A stretch of DNA of 64,000 bases from Amaranthus tricolor (GCF_026212465.1 NC_080059.1:9953811-10017810), one strand, 5' to 3'. Shown: positions 26,540 through 37,590, counted from the stretch's first letter. Notes: generated by a model from the letters alone, not told the origin. Numbers and translations: made by a program.

Positions 26540-27055
26540 TGCATAGTAACTGGTGATGAGTTAATAAAACTCTGTAAAGCTTGTTCGAATTCCTCATCAT
26601 TAAAGAGTATATCAACTTCATCCAACACAGCACTGTGACACACATTTAAGAGTCAGATTAAAGTGAAACTCCAAAGACACTGCTGTATAAATTTACAAGG
26701 AAAACTTGAGTGTGAATTCATATTTCTAAGAGTAAAAAAAACAAGCCAGCTCTTAGACTCTGGCAATGCCTAAAAGCTGATACCTTCTGGCATCTTGGAG
26801 AAACAAGCACCATATCAGATGGAGCATTTTTGTTGCTCAAGTATTATAGACAAAGTTAGCATGTAAAGATGCCAAACATAAAGGAAACCTGTATTACAAA
26901 AATAACACATCTCATAATTCTAAATCCTGTTTGAGACTCTCCAATTGAGTTTTCTGCCGAAAACCTCCTTTGGCAACCATAGAACGAAAGGGAAAACCTT
27001 GCTTTGAGATGGATCGGCAATTTCGCAAAACCTGTATTTGGTTCAATTTACAACA
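26540..27055 (-). pseudogene. Captured DEAD-box RNA helicase fragment (RH50/RH39-like)
   Basis: Minus-strand translations inside the MULE match the helicase core in the right order. At 27050-26924 are QVLRNCRSISKQGFPFRSMV and GGFRQKTQLESLKQ, motif Ib-region residues. At 26635-26577 is AVLDEVDILFNDEEFEQA, where DEVD is motif II (Walker B). At 26576-26545 is LQSFINSSPVT, which leads to motif III, but the sequence then diverges. The stretch between (26660-26900) is degenerate and probably contains intron and exon pieces. Motif I, the second RecA domain and any start codon are absent. Family knowledge: RH39 and RH50 are chloroplast DEAD-box helicases involved in rRNA maturation. This fragment cannot make a helicase but could give antisense or hairpin RNA against its donor gene. 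Confidence 0.8.
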
Positions 27056-27380
27056 TTTTAAAAGCGACCACCACTAGCGAAGTGAAGTAACGACAATGGA
27101 TGATACCATGCCAGTCATTAATTTAAAAAAAAGGGGAACGTAATTTTCTTGTCTATTGTATGTCCTAGTGAGTCGTGACAATTTACTTAACTGAGAAACC
27201 ACTTTACCAAGAAAATATTGAGTTACTCGAGTTGTTTCAAGGTCAAAAGACATTAATAAGGATGGAGCAAGTCAATATGTGAAGTAAATTCACATCAGAA
27301 TTCAGAAATACCTTATATACGTCCTCATAATGTGAAACAACTTTCACATAACGATCACTTTAAGTTCAGTACTATTAAAA

Positions 27381-27412
<32 letters not shown>

Positions 27413-27666
27413 TATTTTTAAGTCACTGTTAGTAACAGCGACTTTGGGCTTTTAATTTTTTTTTTTAAGTCGCTTTTACTAACAGCGACTTTGGGCTTCT
27501 AATATATATATATTTTTTTTCACTTTCGCTGTTACTAACAGCGACTTTTCCCGAGGCTAGGCTTGGATGTACGGACGCTTATTTTGGGAAATAAGTTTTC
27601 ACGGAGCTTATTTTTGGAATTAAGTTGTTAAATAATCTTATTTTTTTCAAATTTTCAAAGTTGCTG

Positions 27667-28369
27667 CAACTAAGAATTTCAGTCGGTTTAACTTAAATTT
27701 CGTTATATTAAGTTTGAGGTATTTTGATTTGATTCCAAGTCGGTTTGAATTATTCCATGATTGATTGTCTTTCAATTTGGATAGCCATCTACTCGAATCA
27801 CTATTCAGTTGAAGTTGTACTTCATGTCGTCTTGATAACTTACGATGAATTACTTTTCAAATTTTTTTATGGTTAAAATCAGTTAAATTGTAAGTTCAAA
27901 TTCAAATTTGAGTCTATTTTGCACTCCTCAATAATCCCTAATGAATAAAATTAATGTTTTTGAGTTCATATGCGAAATGAATGGGTTTATACATTATTAT
28001 GATGACTAAAAAGGAAGAAAAATCGTGTATACAATGGAGTAATCAAACAAACCAAGCAAAAGACCAACAAGCAAGAACATAAATTTTAATGGTGTATTGT
28101 TTCCGTCCCCAAAATAGAATTATATTTCACTAATTATTCAACAATATAATAATGAAATATCACTTATAAACAAAGAGACCATTCTCTAGGGCTTAAACTT
28201 TCCTGCTTTAATAAAATTCATTCACTAATATGTAAAACAAAGACATTCAAAAACTATTCGAAATTATATTTATCTTTGTGTATTAGCCACCACACTACAG
28301 CTAATACTAATTTGGTCTTTTAAGCCCACCAAATCAATAAATAATCTTTAGCAAAAGGACATGAGATAT
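27667..28369. other. Intergenic, nothing recognised
   Basis: AT-rich sequence between the MULE and a diverged tandem duplication. No gene, RNA or transposon ends were identified. Confidence 0.4.
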
Positions 28370-29135
28370 CCAATAAAATCAACCAAACTAAGAATTGCGA
28401 TAGGGACTCACTATGCAAGGTAGCTCAAACGAGCCATCCGAGTAGTTCCTAGATGTACCCACTGATAGTTGCTTCTATGATGTTTAGGACAACAATGTTG
28501 CACCCTTCCTCTTGCTCCATACAAAGATCTAAACCTCAAGTGCTCATGCCTCATTGCATGTCCATCATCCCTCTTTAATGTGTTGTTATGGAGTGAGCTA
28601 TAATGTGATCAATATCACCCTTAGCGCTTGGTGATTTGGCTCTTACATTAGCAACTCCCCCTCAAGGCCTAATCTTCCATCGTCAACAAATCTCACTGTC
28701 TTGATGACTATTGACTCAAAAGCATCATCATCAATCTTGTGGCCTAGGCAACCACCTCCAACTTATAGCATATACTAGTTGTTTTCACTCCTTCTCCCCT
28801 TTATAAATACAATGCTCCCTCTATAAACGTCCCTTCACTCATCAAATTAGTAAAATATATCTAAGGAAAAGGACATGGCATTGGCCCATATAGCAATCGT
28901 ATTAAAGACTCACCTTGCAAAGGCTGCTAAAAAGAATCATCTAAGTGCTCGAACAAGTAGTTCCTATATGCACCTACTTATAATTGCTTGTATGGTGTTT
29001 GAGACAAGCATATGTCACCCTTCCTCTTACTTCATACAAGGACCTAATCTCAATTTCTAATGCCCTGTTATATACATCATCCCTTCTATGCCATGGAGGC
29101 ATGAAATTAGCTATAATATGATTAAATCACCCTAA
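28370..29135. repeat. Diverged tandem duplication, unit about 0.5 kb
   Basis: The blocks at 28375-28625 and 28870-29120 align throughout: AAAAGGACATG, CGAnnnAGTAGTTCCTA, TGTACCCACTnATAnTTGCTTnTATG, CACCCTTCCTCTT, CATACAA, CCATCATCCCT and AGCTATAATnTGAT. The unit includes the intervening 250 bases. The copies differ at many sites, so the duplication is old. No protein domain was recognised in either. Confidence 0.75.
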
Positions 29136-29934
29136 CCACTCTCTAACTAGCTATTGTAGAGCTAGGGCCATGAAGCTTGACATCCAACAACTTCTAATGT
29201 CTCAAATGGGAAGAGGGATAAAGCATAATTTTATCAGTAAAATTAGAGATTATAGGAAAGTTTATTATATTCAACAAAAACAAGAAATAATATAATTATA
29301 TGGCTAGTTTTATTCCAAATAAGATCACAGGAATATAATAAAAAGAATAAACAGGGTAAGAAATTAAAAATTATCTAAATGGTAAAGGTTGTATAAGGAC
29401 TTATAATCTTTAAGTGTTAGATCAAGGACTATCGCCATTATTTAAAAAGAAGGCCATCGAAAGTATAGAGAGATGATATTTTAACATGTAGTTCATTTAT
29501 AGGGTGTTAAGAAAGTAAACATGTTTACCATAATTAAGGGGTCTGTATAAGCTCTATAACAACACTTATCCCAAATTAACTATCAAACCAAAATATAATT
29601 TAGAAACTAGAACCAAATAAGTTTTATCGAGAAGAAATGCCAAACATGATGTATATGATCCTTCAAATTCATGTTACTTCACAATCTTGAAGATAGAAAC
29701 TTACAATATCCAGAATTACACTAACATAGGCTCAAATGCAATGAAGTTTGGCTATAACTCCAAATTTGAGTCAATGCAATGACTTTGAGAACTCCTTCAA
29801 CAATGGAGGAAAATTTCAGACTATTAGAGTGGGATTAAATCATTAAAAGGAAGAAACATGCGTTTAATTGGGCTATAATTTTCTTTATGTCGAAAGATAG
29901 GGAAAACTGTGTTTTATGTTGAGAAATTATGTGC
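29136..29934. other. Intergenic, nothing recognised
   Basis: AT-rich spacer up to the left LTR of the copia element. No open frame or repeat boundary is convincing. Confidence 0.4.
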
Positions 29935-30138
29935 TGAAAAGATTCACGGTGAAGATTATCTAGTTTTGAGAGGCAAGAAGAGAGAAAGAGATAAGAGAGT
30001 TTTTATTATTGATTTTTATTAAAAAAGCAAGCGTACATCTTCTAGAAAAGGATATATATACTACTAGTTACAAGCATCTAACAAATTTGTTTTACAAAGA
30101 AGACCATAGTCTACTGCTGACGAGTCTAATCATCATCA
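29935..30138 (-). repeat. Copia element 1, 3' LTR (left end in the window)
   Basis: 204 bp, TGAAAAGATTCACGG to AATCATCATCA in window orientation. Nearly identical to 34676-34881. It follows the polypurine tract on the minus strand. Confidence 0.95.
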
Positions 30139-30965
30139 TCCCCCCTCAAGCTAGGTACTGTATCTGGATACATACCGAGCTTGGACTTTAGCTTGTTATG
30201 CTGTAATGACCCTAGAGCTTTGGTCATGATGTCTGCAAGTTTCTCAGCTGAAGGAGTATATGTTAACTGAATCAATCCTTCAAGAACCTTGTCACTGGTA
30301 AAGTGACAATCTATTTCTATGTGTTTGGTACGTTCGTGAAACACAGGATTTTTACCAATGTGAATAGCACTTTGATTATCACAATACAAAGTCACTAGTT
30401 TCAGATCTGTCATGCCCAATTCTGTAAGAAGCCTGACCAACCAAGTCGTCTCTGAAGATACTGAAGCCATTGCACGATATTCAGCTTCACTTGAGCTTTT
30501 AGAAAGAGTTGATTGCTTCTTAGATTTCCAAGACACTGGAGATTTGCCCAATAGCAAGACATATCCTGTTACTAATCTTCTGGTGTTGGGGCATGCTGCC
30601 CAATCTGAGTCTGAATATGCTGTCAGAGTCAGGTGATCTGTAGCGTATAGAATAATGCCTTGACCCAAGGTGTGAGAAACATATCTCAATACATGATTCA
30701 ATGCCTGCACATGATGTACTCTAGGCTGATGCATAAATTGACTCAGAGTCTGTACTGAAAAGGATAAGTCTAGTCTTGTGTGACTCAAAAAGTTCAACTT
30801 CCCTACTATCTTCCTGTAATGTTCAGGATCTGCATACAATTCTTCATCATTAATCGTAAGCTTTATATTTGTGGGTAAAGGAGTTTTAGCAACCTTTGAT
30901 ACATCCATATTACAATCAAGAAGCAATTCCTTTGTGAATTTCTTTTGTGTCATCACAATACCATT
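30126..30965 (-). pseudogene. Copia element 1, reverse transcriptase tail and RNase H
   Basis: The open frame continues the polymerase after an in-frame TAG stop near 30963. Visible motifs are VGKLNFLSHTRLDLSFSVQT, the first RNase H aspartate in YSDSDWAACPNTRRLVTGY, the glutamate in SSSEAEYRAMA, the CDNQSAIHI aspartate, and the C-terminal HIEIDCHFTSDKV block. These are the standard copia RNase H residues and all look present. It is separated from the rest of pol by the stop, so it would not be made as part of a polyprotein. Confidence 0.9.
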
Positions 30966-32699
30966 CTACAAAGTACTGATTTCTATCCCCAAGAAATAAT
31001 TCAGTGTTCCCAAATCTTTGATACTGAATACTAAGTGTAAATGTTTCTTGAACCAAAGAATTTCTGCTTCATTTGAACCTGTTACTATTATATCATCAAC
31101 ATACACTACTGCTACTGTGATATCATCAGCAACCTTCTTAATGAACAAGGAATAGTCATTTTTAGACTGTTTATAACCCATATTTTGCAACTCAGAATTT
31201 AACTTTGCATACCATTGCCTTGAAGCTTGTTTAAGTCCATACAAAGACTTGTTAAGCTTACAAACATGATTGCTTGGATTGTCAACTCCTTGAGGAACTC
31301 TCATATAAACTTCTTCTGTAAGTTCTCCATGCAGAAATGCATTATTAATGTCCAACTGATACAAAATCCACTTCTTGCTTGTTGTCAAAGCTAATAAACA
31401 CCTCACAGTTGCCATTTTAACAACTGGTGAAAAGCTTTTAAGATAATCAATTACATATCTTTGTGTAAAGCCTTGTGCAACCAGCCTTGCTTTTAACCTC
31501 TCAATGCTTCCATCTAATTTAAGCTTCACCTTGTAAACCCACTTACACCCAATTGGTTTTTTTCCTTTTGGTAAAGGTACCAACTCCCATGTATTATTGG
31601 CAACCAATGCATCTAATTCTTTTGTCATTGCTGCTATCCACCCTGCATCTTGAGAAGCTTCTATGTAGCTAGATGGTTCTGAAATTTCTGAGACTTTGTT
31701 GATCAACACTTTCATTAGAGAAGGAAGTAAATCAAACTGTAAAATATGACACCAATGACTGTGCAAAGAATCTGCTGTACATACATACTGATCCAGGTAT
31801 GCAGGTCTTTTCTTTGGCCTGGCTGACTGTCTCAGTTGAGAAACAGGGTTAGGTATATTTTGTGGAGTTAATGTGTTTGAGGAGCTGGATTGATCAATTT
31901 CTGCAGGAATGTCAGTATCATTATGTGCTGCATTCAGAGTATCAGAATAGTCTTGAAATGGTTCTGGTATTGGGTAATCCATGGCAAGGTCCAAAGGTGT
32001 GTTTATGGGAAGAAAAATGGGATATTTTGTGGTGTTGTTCTGTGTTTCATAGTGAAAAGGTAAATGTTTCTCATAAAAAATTATATCTCTAGAAACAATC
32101 ATTCTTTTGTTCACCGAATCAAACACCTTAAAAGCTTTCTGATTTGGTGGGTAACCCAATAGAACACAAGGGGAAGACCTCTCATCAAACTTTGTTCTAC
32201 CATTTTTCAAAGTTGATACATAACACAAACAATCAAAAACTTTCAAATGACTTAAGTCTGGTTTCTTCCCATTCAACAATTCATATGGAGAAGCAAAATT
32301 TATTGAACTCAATGGCATTCTGTTGATTACATGAGTAGCAGTCAACAAACACTCACCCCAAAATTTTATAGGAACTCTAGACTGAAAGTATAATCCCCTT
32401 GCAGTCTCTAATAAATGTCTGTGCTTCCTTTCCACGACTCCATTTTGCTGTGGAGTATTAGGACAAGATTTCTGATGTTTAATTCCATACTTTCTGTAAA
32501 CAAGTAAGATATCTCCTTCACATAGCTCTTTGGCATTATCACTCCTTACACATAACACTAAACTGCTGTATTGAGTCTTGATGAAGACAAGAAAATCAGA
32601 AAGAAGTCTCACAGCATCAGTTTTATTTTTCATAAGAAATGTCCATGTATTTCGTGAGAAATCATCTACAATGGTAAGAAAGTAACTAAAAAAAATCAT
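30966..32699 (-). pseudogene. Copia element 1, integrase core and reverse transcriptase
   Basis: An open frame of about 577 codons without a proper start. It begins inside the integrase core (IVDDFSRNTWTFLMK, then VRSDNAKEL, then TPQQNGVVERKHRHLLE) and runs on to the reverse transcriptase: NTWELVPLPKGKKPIGCKWV, the AFLHGELTEEVYMRVPQG block, and YVDDIIVTG, where the DD pair is catalytic. Upstream, at about 32700-32712, a frameshift and stop separate it from the start of integrase. Downstream, a TAG ends it before RNase H. Confidence 0.9.
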
Positions 32700-32712
32700 G
32701 AGTCTTATTCTT

Positions 32713-33403
32713 CTAAGGACCCCATGTATCTATATGAAGTAACTCAAAACATTTTTTAGCTTTAGACAAACTTACAGGAAATGGTTTTCTAGTTTGCCTA
32801 GCCTTATGACAAACTTGACATATCACTTCATTTCCTACTTTATTGTCAAACACAGAGTTAACAAGATGCAACTTATTGAAAGGCATATGTCCCATTCTAA
32901 GGTGCCAAAGTTTTGCATCTTCAGCAATTTTACCAACTTTAGCTGCATCAGCAATTGCAACTTCCTGAGTCTGTAGCTTCTCTGACTTTGTCATAGTTCT
33001 GTCATCAACAACATATAAGCCAGACACCAATTTACCAAGCACCACTGACTGACTTAAAGTTGGTCCCTGAATTAAGCATTTATCATGAGTAAATACTATC
33101 TCACAATTTAAATCTCAGCATAATCTATGAGTAGAGATTAAATTGAACTTCAACCCAGGCACATGCAGAACATTCTGCAATTCTATACCATTATCAAAGA
33201 GCACAGTTCCAATATGTTCTACTGTCACATGCTTACCATTAGCAATGGTGATTGTGTTTGGACTTTTATCAAACACTTTATAATCTTTAAACAAATCTTA
33301 ACTTGAACAAATATGGTCTGTAGCACCATTGTCAACAATCCAACTTTGATTTGAACAAGTTAAGAAACATGTACCTGCCACATGTACTTGAGGTTCATTT
33401 GAT
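32713..33403 (-). pseudogene. Copia element 1, protease and GAG-pre-integrase region
   Basis: Read on the minus strand, the protease motif DNGATDHI is visible near 33330, with a TAA a few codons later and a TGA near 33120. The frame at 33045-32713 then carries the pre-integrase zinc-binding region (LWHLRMGHMPFNKL, then CQVCHKARQTRKPF) and ends at HIDTWGP. The scattered stops show that this part is inactive. Confidence 0.85.
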
Positions 33404-34435
33404 TCAAGCCTTTAGAGCTTTAAGAATACTGTTGAATTGATCTGAAGAGATATGAGTAACATGTTCTGCTATTTCTTCATTGCCTTCTTCCATTTGAGCT
33501 ATTGATGTAACCTTCTTGACTTTTTCTTTAGAAAAAGTTGAAGGATATCCATGGAGTTTAAAACATCTTTCAATTGTATGTCCAGGAAGTCTACAATGCT
33601 CACAGTAAGGTCTTTTTCCTGCTACCACCAATCTGTTTCCATTAGATGATTGAAAAGTCATTCTAGATCCCTGATAACGATTCTTGTAATTTCTTTTATA
33701 GGCTACAGCAAACACCATAGCTCTATTACTTGATTCTTTATCAATCAAGCTTGCTTGCCTTTGCTTTTCTTCTTGTATGAGCAGTTTATATACCATAGAA
33801 ATGGTTGGCAAAGGTTGTATCATCAAGATGTTAGTTCTCATAGTAGTGAACTTATTATCCAGCTTCATAAGCAACTGTACGAGTCTTTCTTCTTGCTGTT
33901 GCTTCATGAAAGTTTGATTACAGATACAACCAGCACTTGTACAAGAAGATAATGGATTCATCTGATTGATTTGATCCCAAATGGCCTTGATCTGAGTAAA
34001 GAACTCAGTAATAGAAGTTTCTGGATCTTGTTTCAAATCTTGCAAAGATTGCTGCAAAGTGTATAATTGAGGTCCTGAGGTTTGAGAAAACCTTTCCTCA
34101 AGATCCTTCCATATTTCTTGAGAAGAAGTCAAAGACAAAACACTCCAAGCAATCGAACTTTCCAAGGATCTCAAAATGTAAGAAATGATTATAGCATCAC
34201 ATATTTTCCATGCACCACAATTTGGATCATCTTCAGTTGGTTTTGGCAAGCTTCCATCGATGAACCCTAATTTATTCTTTGTTGCAAATGCAATGATCAT
34301 ACTCCTCTTCCATTCACCATAAGCTTCTCCAGAGAATTTTTCAGAAATAATAGGTAAAGCAGTATTCTCTGAAGGATTGATGTAATAAGGCGAAGTTGGA
34401 TCAGAGGTTACTGGAATTGACGAATTTTCTGCCAT
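33404..34435 (-). pseudogene. Copia element 1, GAG
   Basis: GAG starts at the ATG at 34435 (MAENSSIPV). It contains the retrotransposon gag block (GEAYGEWKRSMIIAFATKNK, then FIDGSLPKP), LEERFSQTSGPQLYTLQQ, and the zinc knuckle CEHCRLPGHTIERC (CX2CX4HX4C) followed by FKLHGYPSTF. About 343 aa, a normal length. The frame ends at TGA just before the protease, which continues in another frame. GAG itself is intact and could still be made. Role: forms the virus-like particle and binds the RNA. Confidence 0.9.
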
Positions 34436-34675
34436 TTTCAATCAAGAAATTGTAAAAACGAAGGAAACAACAAATTGATTGATTCAATCTATGATATTAT
34501 CAAAGAAAATAACTCGAACTTTCATGATTTCTTATATGAATCTGCAGAAATTCGAAGCCACTACAATTGACGGAAACAGATTGTCAAAGAAAATTTGTTC
34601 AAATTCTCTGATTTCACTGTAATGATCGAAAAGAAAAAAAATTTCGAAGATCTTTGATCTCCCGCTCTGATACCA

Positions 34676-34881
34676 TGAAAAGATTCACGGTGAAGATTAT
34701 CTAGTTTAGAGAGGCAAGAAGAGAGAAAGAGATAAGAGAGTTTTTATTATTGATTTTTATTAAAAAAAAGCAAGCGTACATCTTCCAGAAAAGGATATAT
34801 ATACTACTAGTTACAAGCATCTAACAAATTTGTTTTACAAAGAAGACCATAGTCTACTGCTGACGTGTCTAATCATCATCA
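34676..34881 (-). repeat. Copia element 1, 5' LTR (right end in the window)
   Basis: 206 bp, adjacent on the minus strand to the tRNA-iMet primer site at 34664-34675. It should contain the promoter. It differs from the left LTR at three or four bases and by a 2-base A-run indel. Confidence 0.95.
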
Positions 34882-34984
34882 TGTGCTCTAAAGCAAAACA
34901 CCACAAGTCAAATATCAATCCTACGAATATACAAAGTTCACAAAGTCTTGTTTAGTACGGTCCTAAAATTAGGACGGTATTTCA

Positions 34985-35275
34985 TATGCAATCACTTTAA
35001 AGCTTATGTGATCACTTTTTGTAAGACTTATGTGATCACTTTTAAGGCATATGTGATCACTTTTAAGGCATATATATCACTTTTAAAGCTTATGTAATTG
35101 TGTTTTGTGGTGGTACGGTGGTGGTGGACTTGAAAATTAAAAATGATCACATATGCCTTAAAAGTGATCACATAGTCCTTAAATGTAATCACATAGGTTT
35201 TAAAAGTGATCACATAGACTTTTAAAGTAATCACTTATAATATTCAAAGTGATCACACATGCTTTAAAAGTAGAG
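34985..35275. repeat. GTGATCACATA minisatellite, left part
   Basis: Units of about 19-21 bp of the type AAAAGTGATCACATATGCCTT. They run in one orientation (TATGTGATCACTTTTAAGGC) from 34990 to 35090 and in the opposite orientation from 35140 to 35275, so the array is itself inverted around 35100-35140. TGATCA at the core of each unit is palindromic. The same family resumes at 45390. Confidence 0.85.
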
Positions 35276-35328
35276 GTGTTAAATAGGGTGGGGCGGGTCA
35301 AAATTTAAATGAGACGGGTCAAAAGTGA

Positions 35329-35547
35329 TCACTCATGGGAGCTCATTTGCTAAGAACTCCACAGTTAAACGTGCTTGGTGGGGAGCAATCTTAGGATGGG
35401 TGACCTCCTGCGAAGTTTTCCCTGGCGCACACGAGTGAGGCCAAAGTGCGCTGAAAAGACTTGTGTTGGTCTGTGAAGCCAGTCTACAATCCCCATGAGT
35501 AGTCACCGGCGGTCCGAGGGACCGGGTGTTACAAATGGTATCAGAGC
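35329..35547 (+). repeat. 5S rRNA-like LTR end with tRNA primer site
   Basis: The stretch 35350-35417 resembles the 3' two-thirds of plant 5S rRNA, including the internal promoter: AAGAACTCCACAGTTAAACG, then GTGCTTGG, then TTAGGATGGGTGACCTCCTG and GAAGT. It continues to GGTGTTACA (end about 35533), two bases before the primer site TGGTATCAGAGC (35536-35547). That is the layout of an LTR end followed by an initiator-tRNA primer site. Family knowledge: Cassandra-type retrotransposons carry 5S sequence in the LTR. The 5' part of this LTR is not recognisable. It is not a functional 5S gene, because the 5' end of 5S is missing. Confidence 0.75.
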
Positions 35548-36934
35548 AATCCTGCGACCGTGGCTATCCTTAGGGTTTGTTCACCTAGCGGGCATACAAT
35601 CTTGGGAGTAAGGAAAAACGTGATTTGAGGATTTAGATGTTTAAGATAAGAGATAGGAACATAAGTGAATATGATTGTGGTATTAACCTAGGTGTTTGAG
35701 TTAGTCAGGTTTTCTTAGAAATGTAGGACGTGAGGTGTGAGGATTACGGGGTAAAACGAAAAAACGCTCTTAATGATTGATCGTGACAGCAAGAAGACTC
35801 AGTTCGACGATGCAATGTTAGAATTTGTTTTCTGATGATGCCAATGTCTTGTTGCTTATCATAGTTCCTTGTCGATTATAGTTTTAGACTTAGTAGCTAG
35901 AATAGTATGTCCTAAGATTGCGAATCATGTCATCTTGTTGCTAGTCCTTTTCTATCAGCGTTTATTTTGTTAATCCATGATTATGATTATAGTTGGTGCA
36001 TGAAAGCAAGGTTATATAGTTGGGAGGTATCGATAGTGTTCTGTTGCAAGTGACTTGAACTTTGAGAATATTTGTAATATAGTAGAAGAGCAAGAAGACA
36101 AAGTAAAGCGAGTCATTGTGATAGAAAGAAAAGCCTAATATAAGAGCATATGATAATTATTAAAGCCTAGAAAATTGAGTTGCGTTTATTGTTTGTATTT
36201 TGATGTAATCTAGGAACTTTTCAGTGTTGTTGGATCTCGTCATAATATACGAATTTAGAGGAGTTCACTTGGAGAATTAGGTTATATAAGTAATATTTTG
36301 GAGCCTATAGATTTAGCAGGGTTATTGGAAAATCATGAAATTATCATGAAGAATGTACGAATTTCTTTTGCATGTTGGTAGGACTAAACACAATCTAAAG
36401 ATGGAATATCGCGGGAAAACTTGAAGATATATATTAAGTCAATTTGGTTTATGCATTGTTGAGATGGTATTTTATGATAATGATATTGTACAATGATTAT
36501 TAAGACTATTAGACTAAGGAAGTCACTTAATATTACAATGAATACCGTATAAATGATATTGAAGTTCAATAGTATTATAGATGAGATTAAGCGAGGGGTT
36601 TTGTATAGATGACTTTAGTGACTAAGAAACGCCTTTTAAGAATAAGTGAAAACAATAATGCTAAGGGTTTGTGTCTAAAAAGTTCGAGGAAGAACGCAAG
36701 GTTAAAGATTGACTGTATTATAAAGTTTATTTAATGCATGAGGAGAATTGTATTGGGTTGGTAATAATTACAGTATGAATCAAGTTAATTTAGAATTGTG
36801 TAATTTATGATGAAGGTTCTAATATGTTTTATAGTGAATTCAACATGGGTTAGCTTACTTATGAATGGATGATTTTCTACTGAGCATGTGCTTCAGACAT
36901 TGGAGGGTATTGGGGGTGATAAGAAACAATTTGA
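35548..36934 (+). other. Degraded interior of the gypsy-type element
   Basis: AT-rich sequence after the primer site with no readable GAG, protease or reverse transcriptase. Its start (CTGCGACCGTGGCT, then CACCTAGCGGG) is repeated at 44790-44830, showing that both belong to the same element family. Confidence 0.55.
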
Positions 36935-37590
36935 TTGAGTTTCATATGACAATAAGTATCATACTAGTATAGAGATGACAACGTTCGAGTCATTGTATGG
37001 TTTAGCTATCGTAGTATGGCATGCTTAGATGATAGTTTTGATATTATAGCTATGGGATCACCTTTGATTCAAGAGATAATCGAATAAAGTTCAGCTGATA
37101 CTTAAGAGGATAAGAGCAGCTTATGATAGATAAAAGAGCTATTCAGACGAATGACGTCGCCCTCTTGAGTTCCAAGTCAGGGATAAAGTTTACCTTTGGG
37201 TTTCACCAACTAAGGGAGTGATGAGGTTTTGAAAGAAGGATAAGCTTAGTCCAAGATTCATTGGACCCTATGAGATTCTTGAACGCATAGGCGAGGAAGC
37301 TTATCGACTTGCGACACCAGCGTCTTTTGACCGATTGCATGGCGTGTTCTACGTATCTCAGCTGAGACAATACATCAGAGACGACTCACATGTTCTTCAG
37401 CCCAGTTGACCCTTGATGACACCTTGCAGTACAAGAAGACACCCGTTCCGATCCTAGATAGGAAAACGTGCGATACGCGTTGAGGTAGTATAGCACTTGT
37501 GAAGGTACAATGGTTTAATCACGTCACCGAAGAAGCCACATGGGAGGCAAAAGATGCCATGAGACGCGTGTATCCTTGGTTGTATGCTTA
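36935..37590 (+). pseudogene. Ty3/gypsy integrase C-terminus and chromodomain remnant
   Basis: Plus-strand frames spell the end of a gypsy polyprotein. Near 36950 is a match to the integrase 'FESLYG' box. At 37170-37390 are FQVRDKVYLWVSPTKGVMRF, then LSPRFIGPYEILERIGEEAY, then RLATPASFDRLHGVFYVSQL. At 37450-37590 the chromodomain-like VPILDRK, VKVQWFNHVTEEATWEAKD and MRRVYPWLY follow. This order is that of chromoviruses of the Tekay/Del group. Several stops interrupt it, and reverse transcriptase is missing upstream. Confidence 0.85.

Larger units (their letters stand above)
26203..27656. mobile_element. Foldback MULE (Pack-MULE) carrying a helicase gene fragment
   Basis: The element has long terminal inverted repeats of about 250 bp: left arm 26203 to about 26483, right arm about 27375 to 27656. 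Both open with GAAWATTTGAAAAAAATAAG and share the block CGTCCGTACATCCAAGCC. It is flanked by an exact 10-bp duplication, AAAGTTGCTG, at 26193-26202 and 27657-27666, as expected for Mutator-like elements (9-10 bp). No transposase is present, so it is non-autonomous. The arms contain repeated palindromes built on GTCGCTGTTAGTAACAGCGAC. The interior (26530-27060) matches a DEAD-box helicase on the minus strand. Confidence 0.88.
29935..34881 (-). mobile_element. Ty1/copia retrotransposon, complete but disabled
   Basis: Full-length element of 4947 bp on the minus strand, flanked by the 5-bp duplication TGTGC (29930-29934 and 34882-34886). LTRs of 204-206 bp are at 29935-30138 and 34676-34881, beginning TG and ending CA. 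The initiator-methionine tRNA primer site TGGTATCAGAGC is at 34675-34664 and the polypurine tract CTTGAGGGGGGA at 30150-30139. The LTRs differ at only a few positions plus a 2-bp indel, so insertion is fairly recent. The gene order GAG, protease, integrase, reverse transcriptase, RNase H is the copia order. The coding region is broken by several stops and frameshifts. Confidence 0.95.

Noticed and set aside
34985..35275. CRISPR-like array
   Set aside because: Units are about 20 bp without unique spacers, they reverse direction, and the DNA is plant nuclear. It is a minisatellite.
35341..35420. Functional 5S rRNA gene
   Set aside because: The 5' third of 5S is missing, several conserved positions are changed, and the segment runs directly into an LTR end and tRNA primer site.
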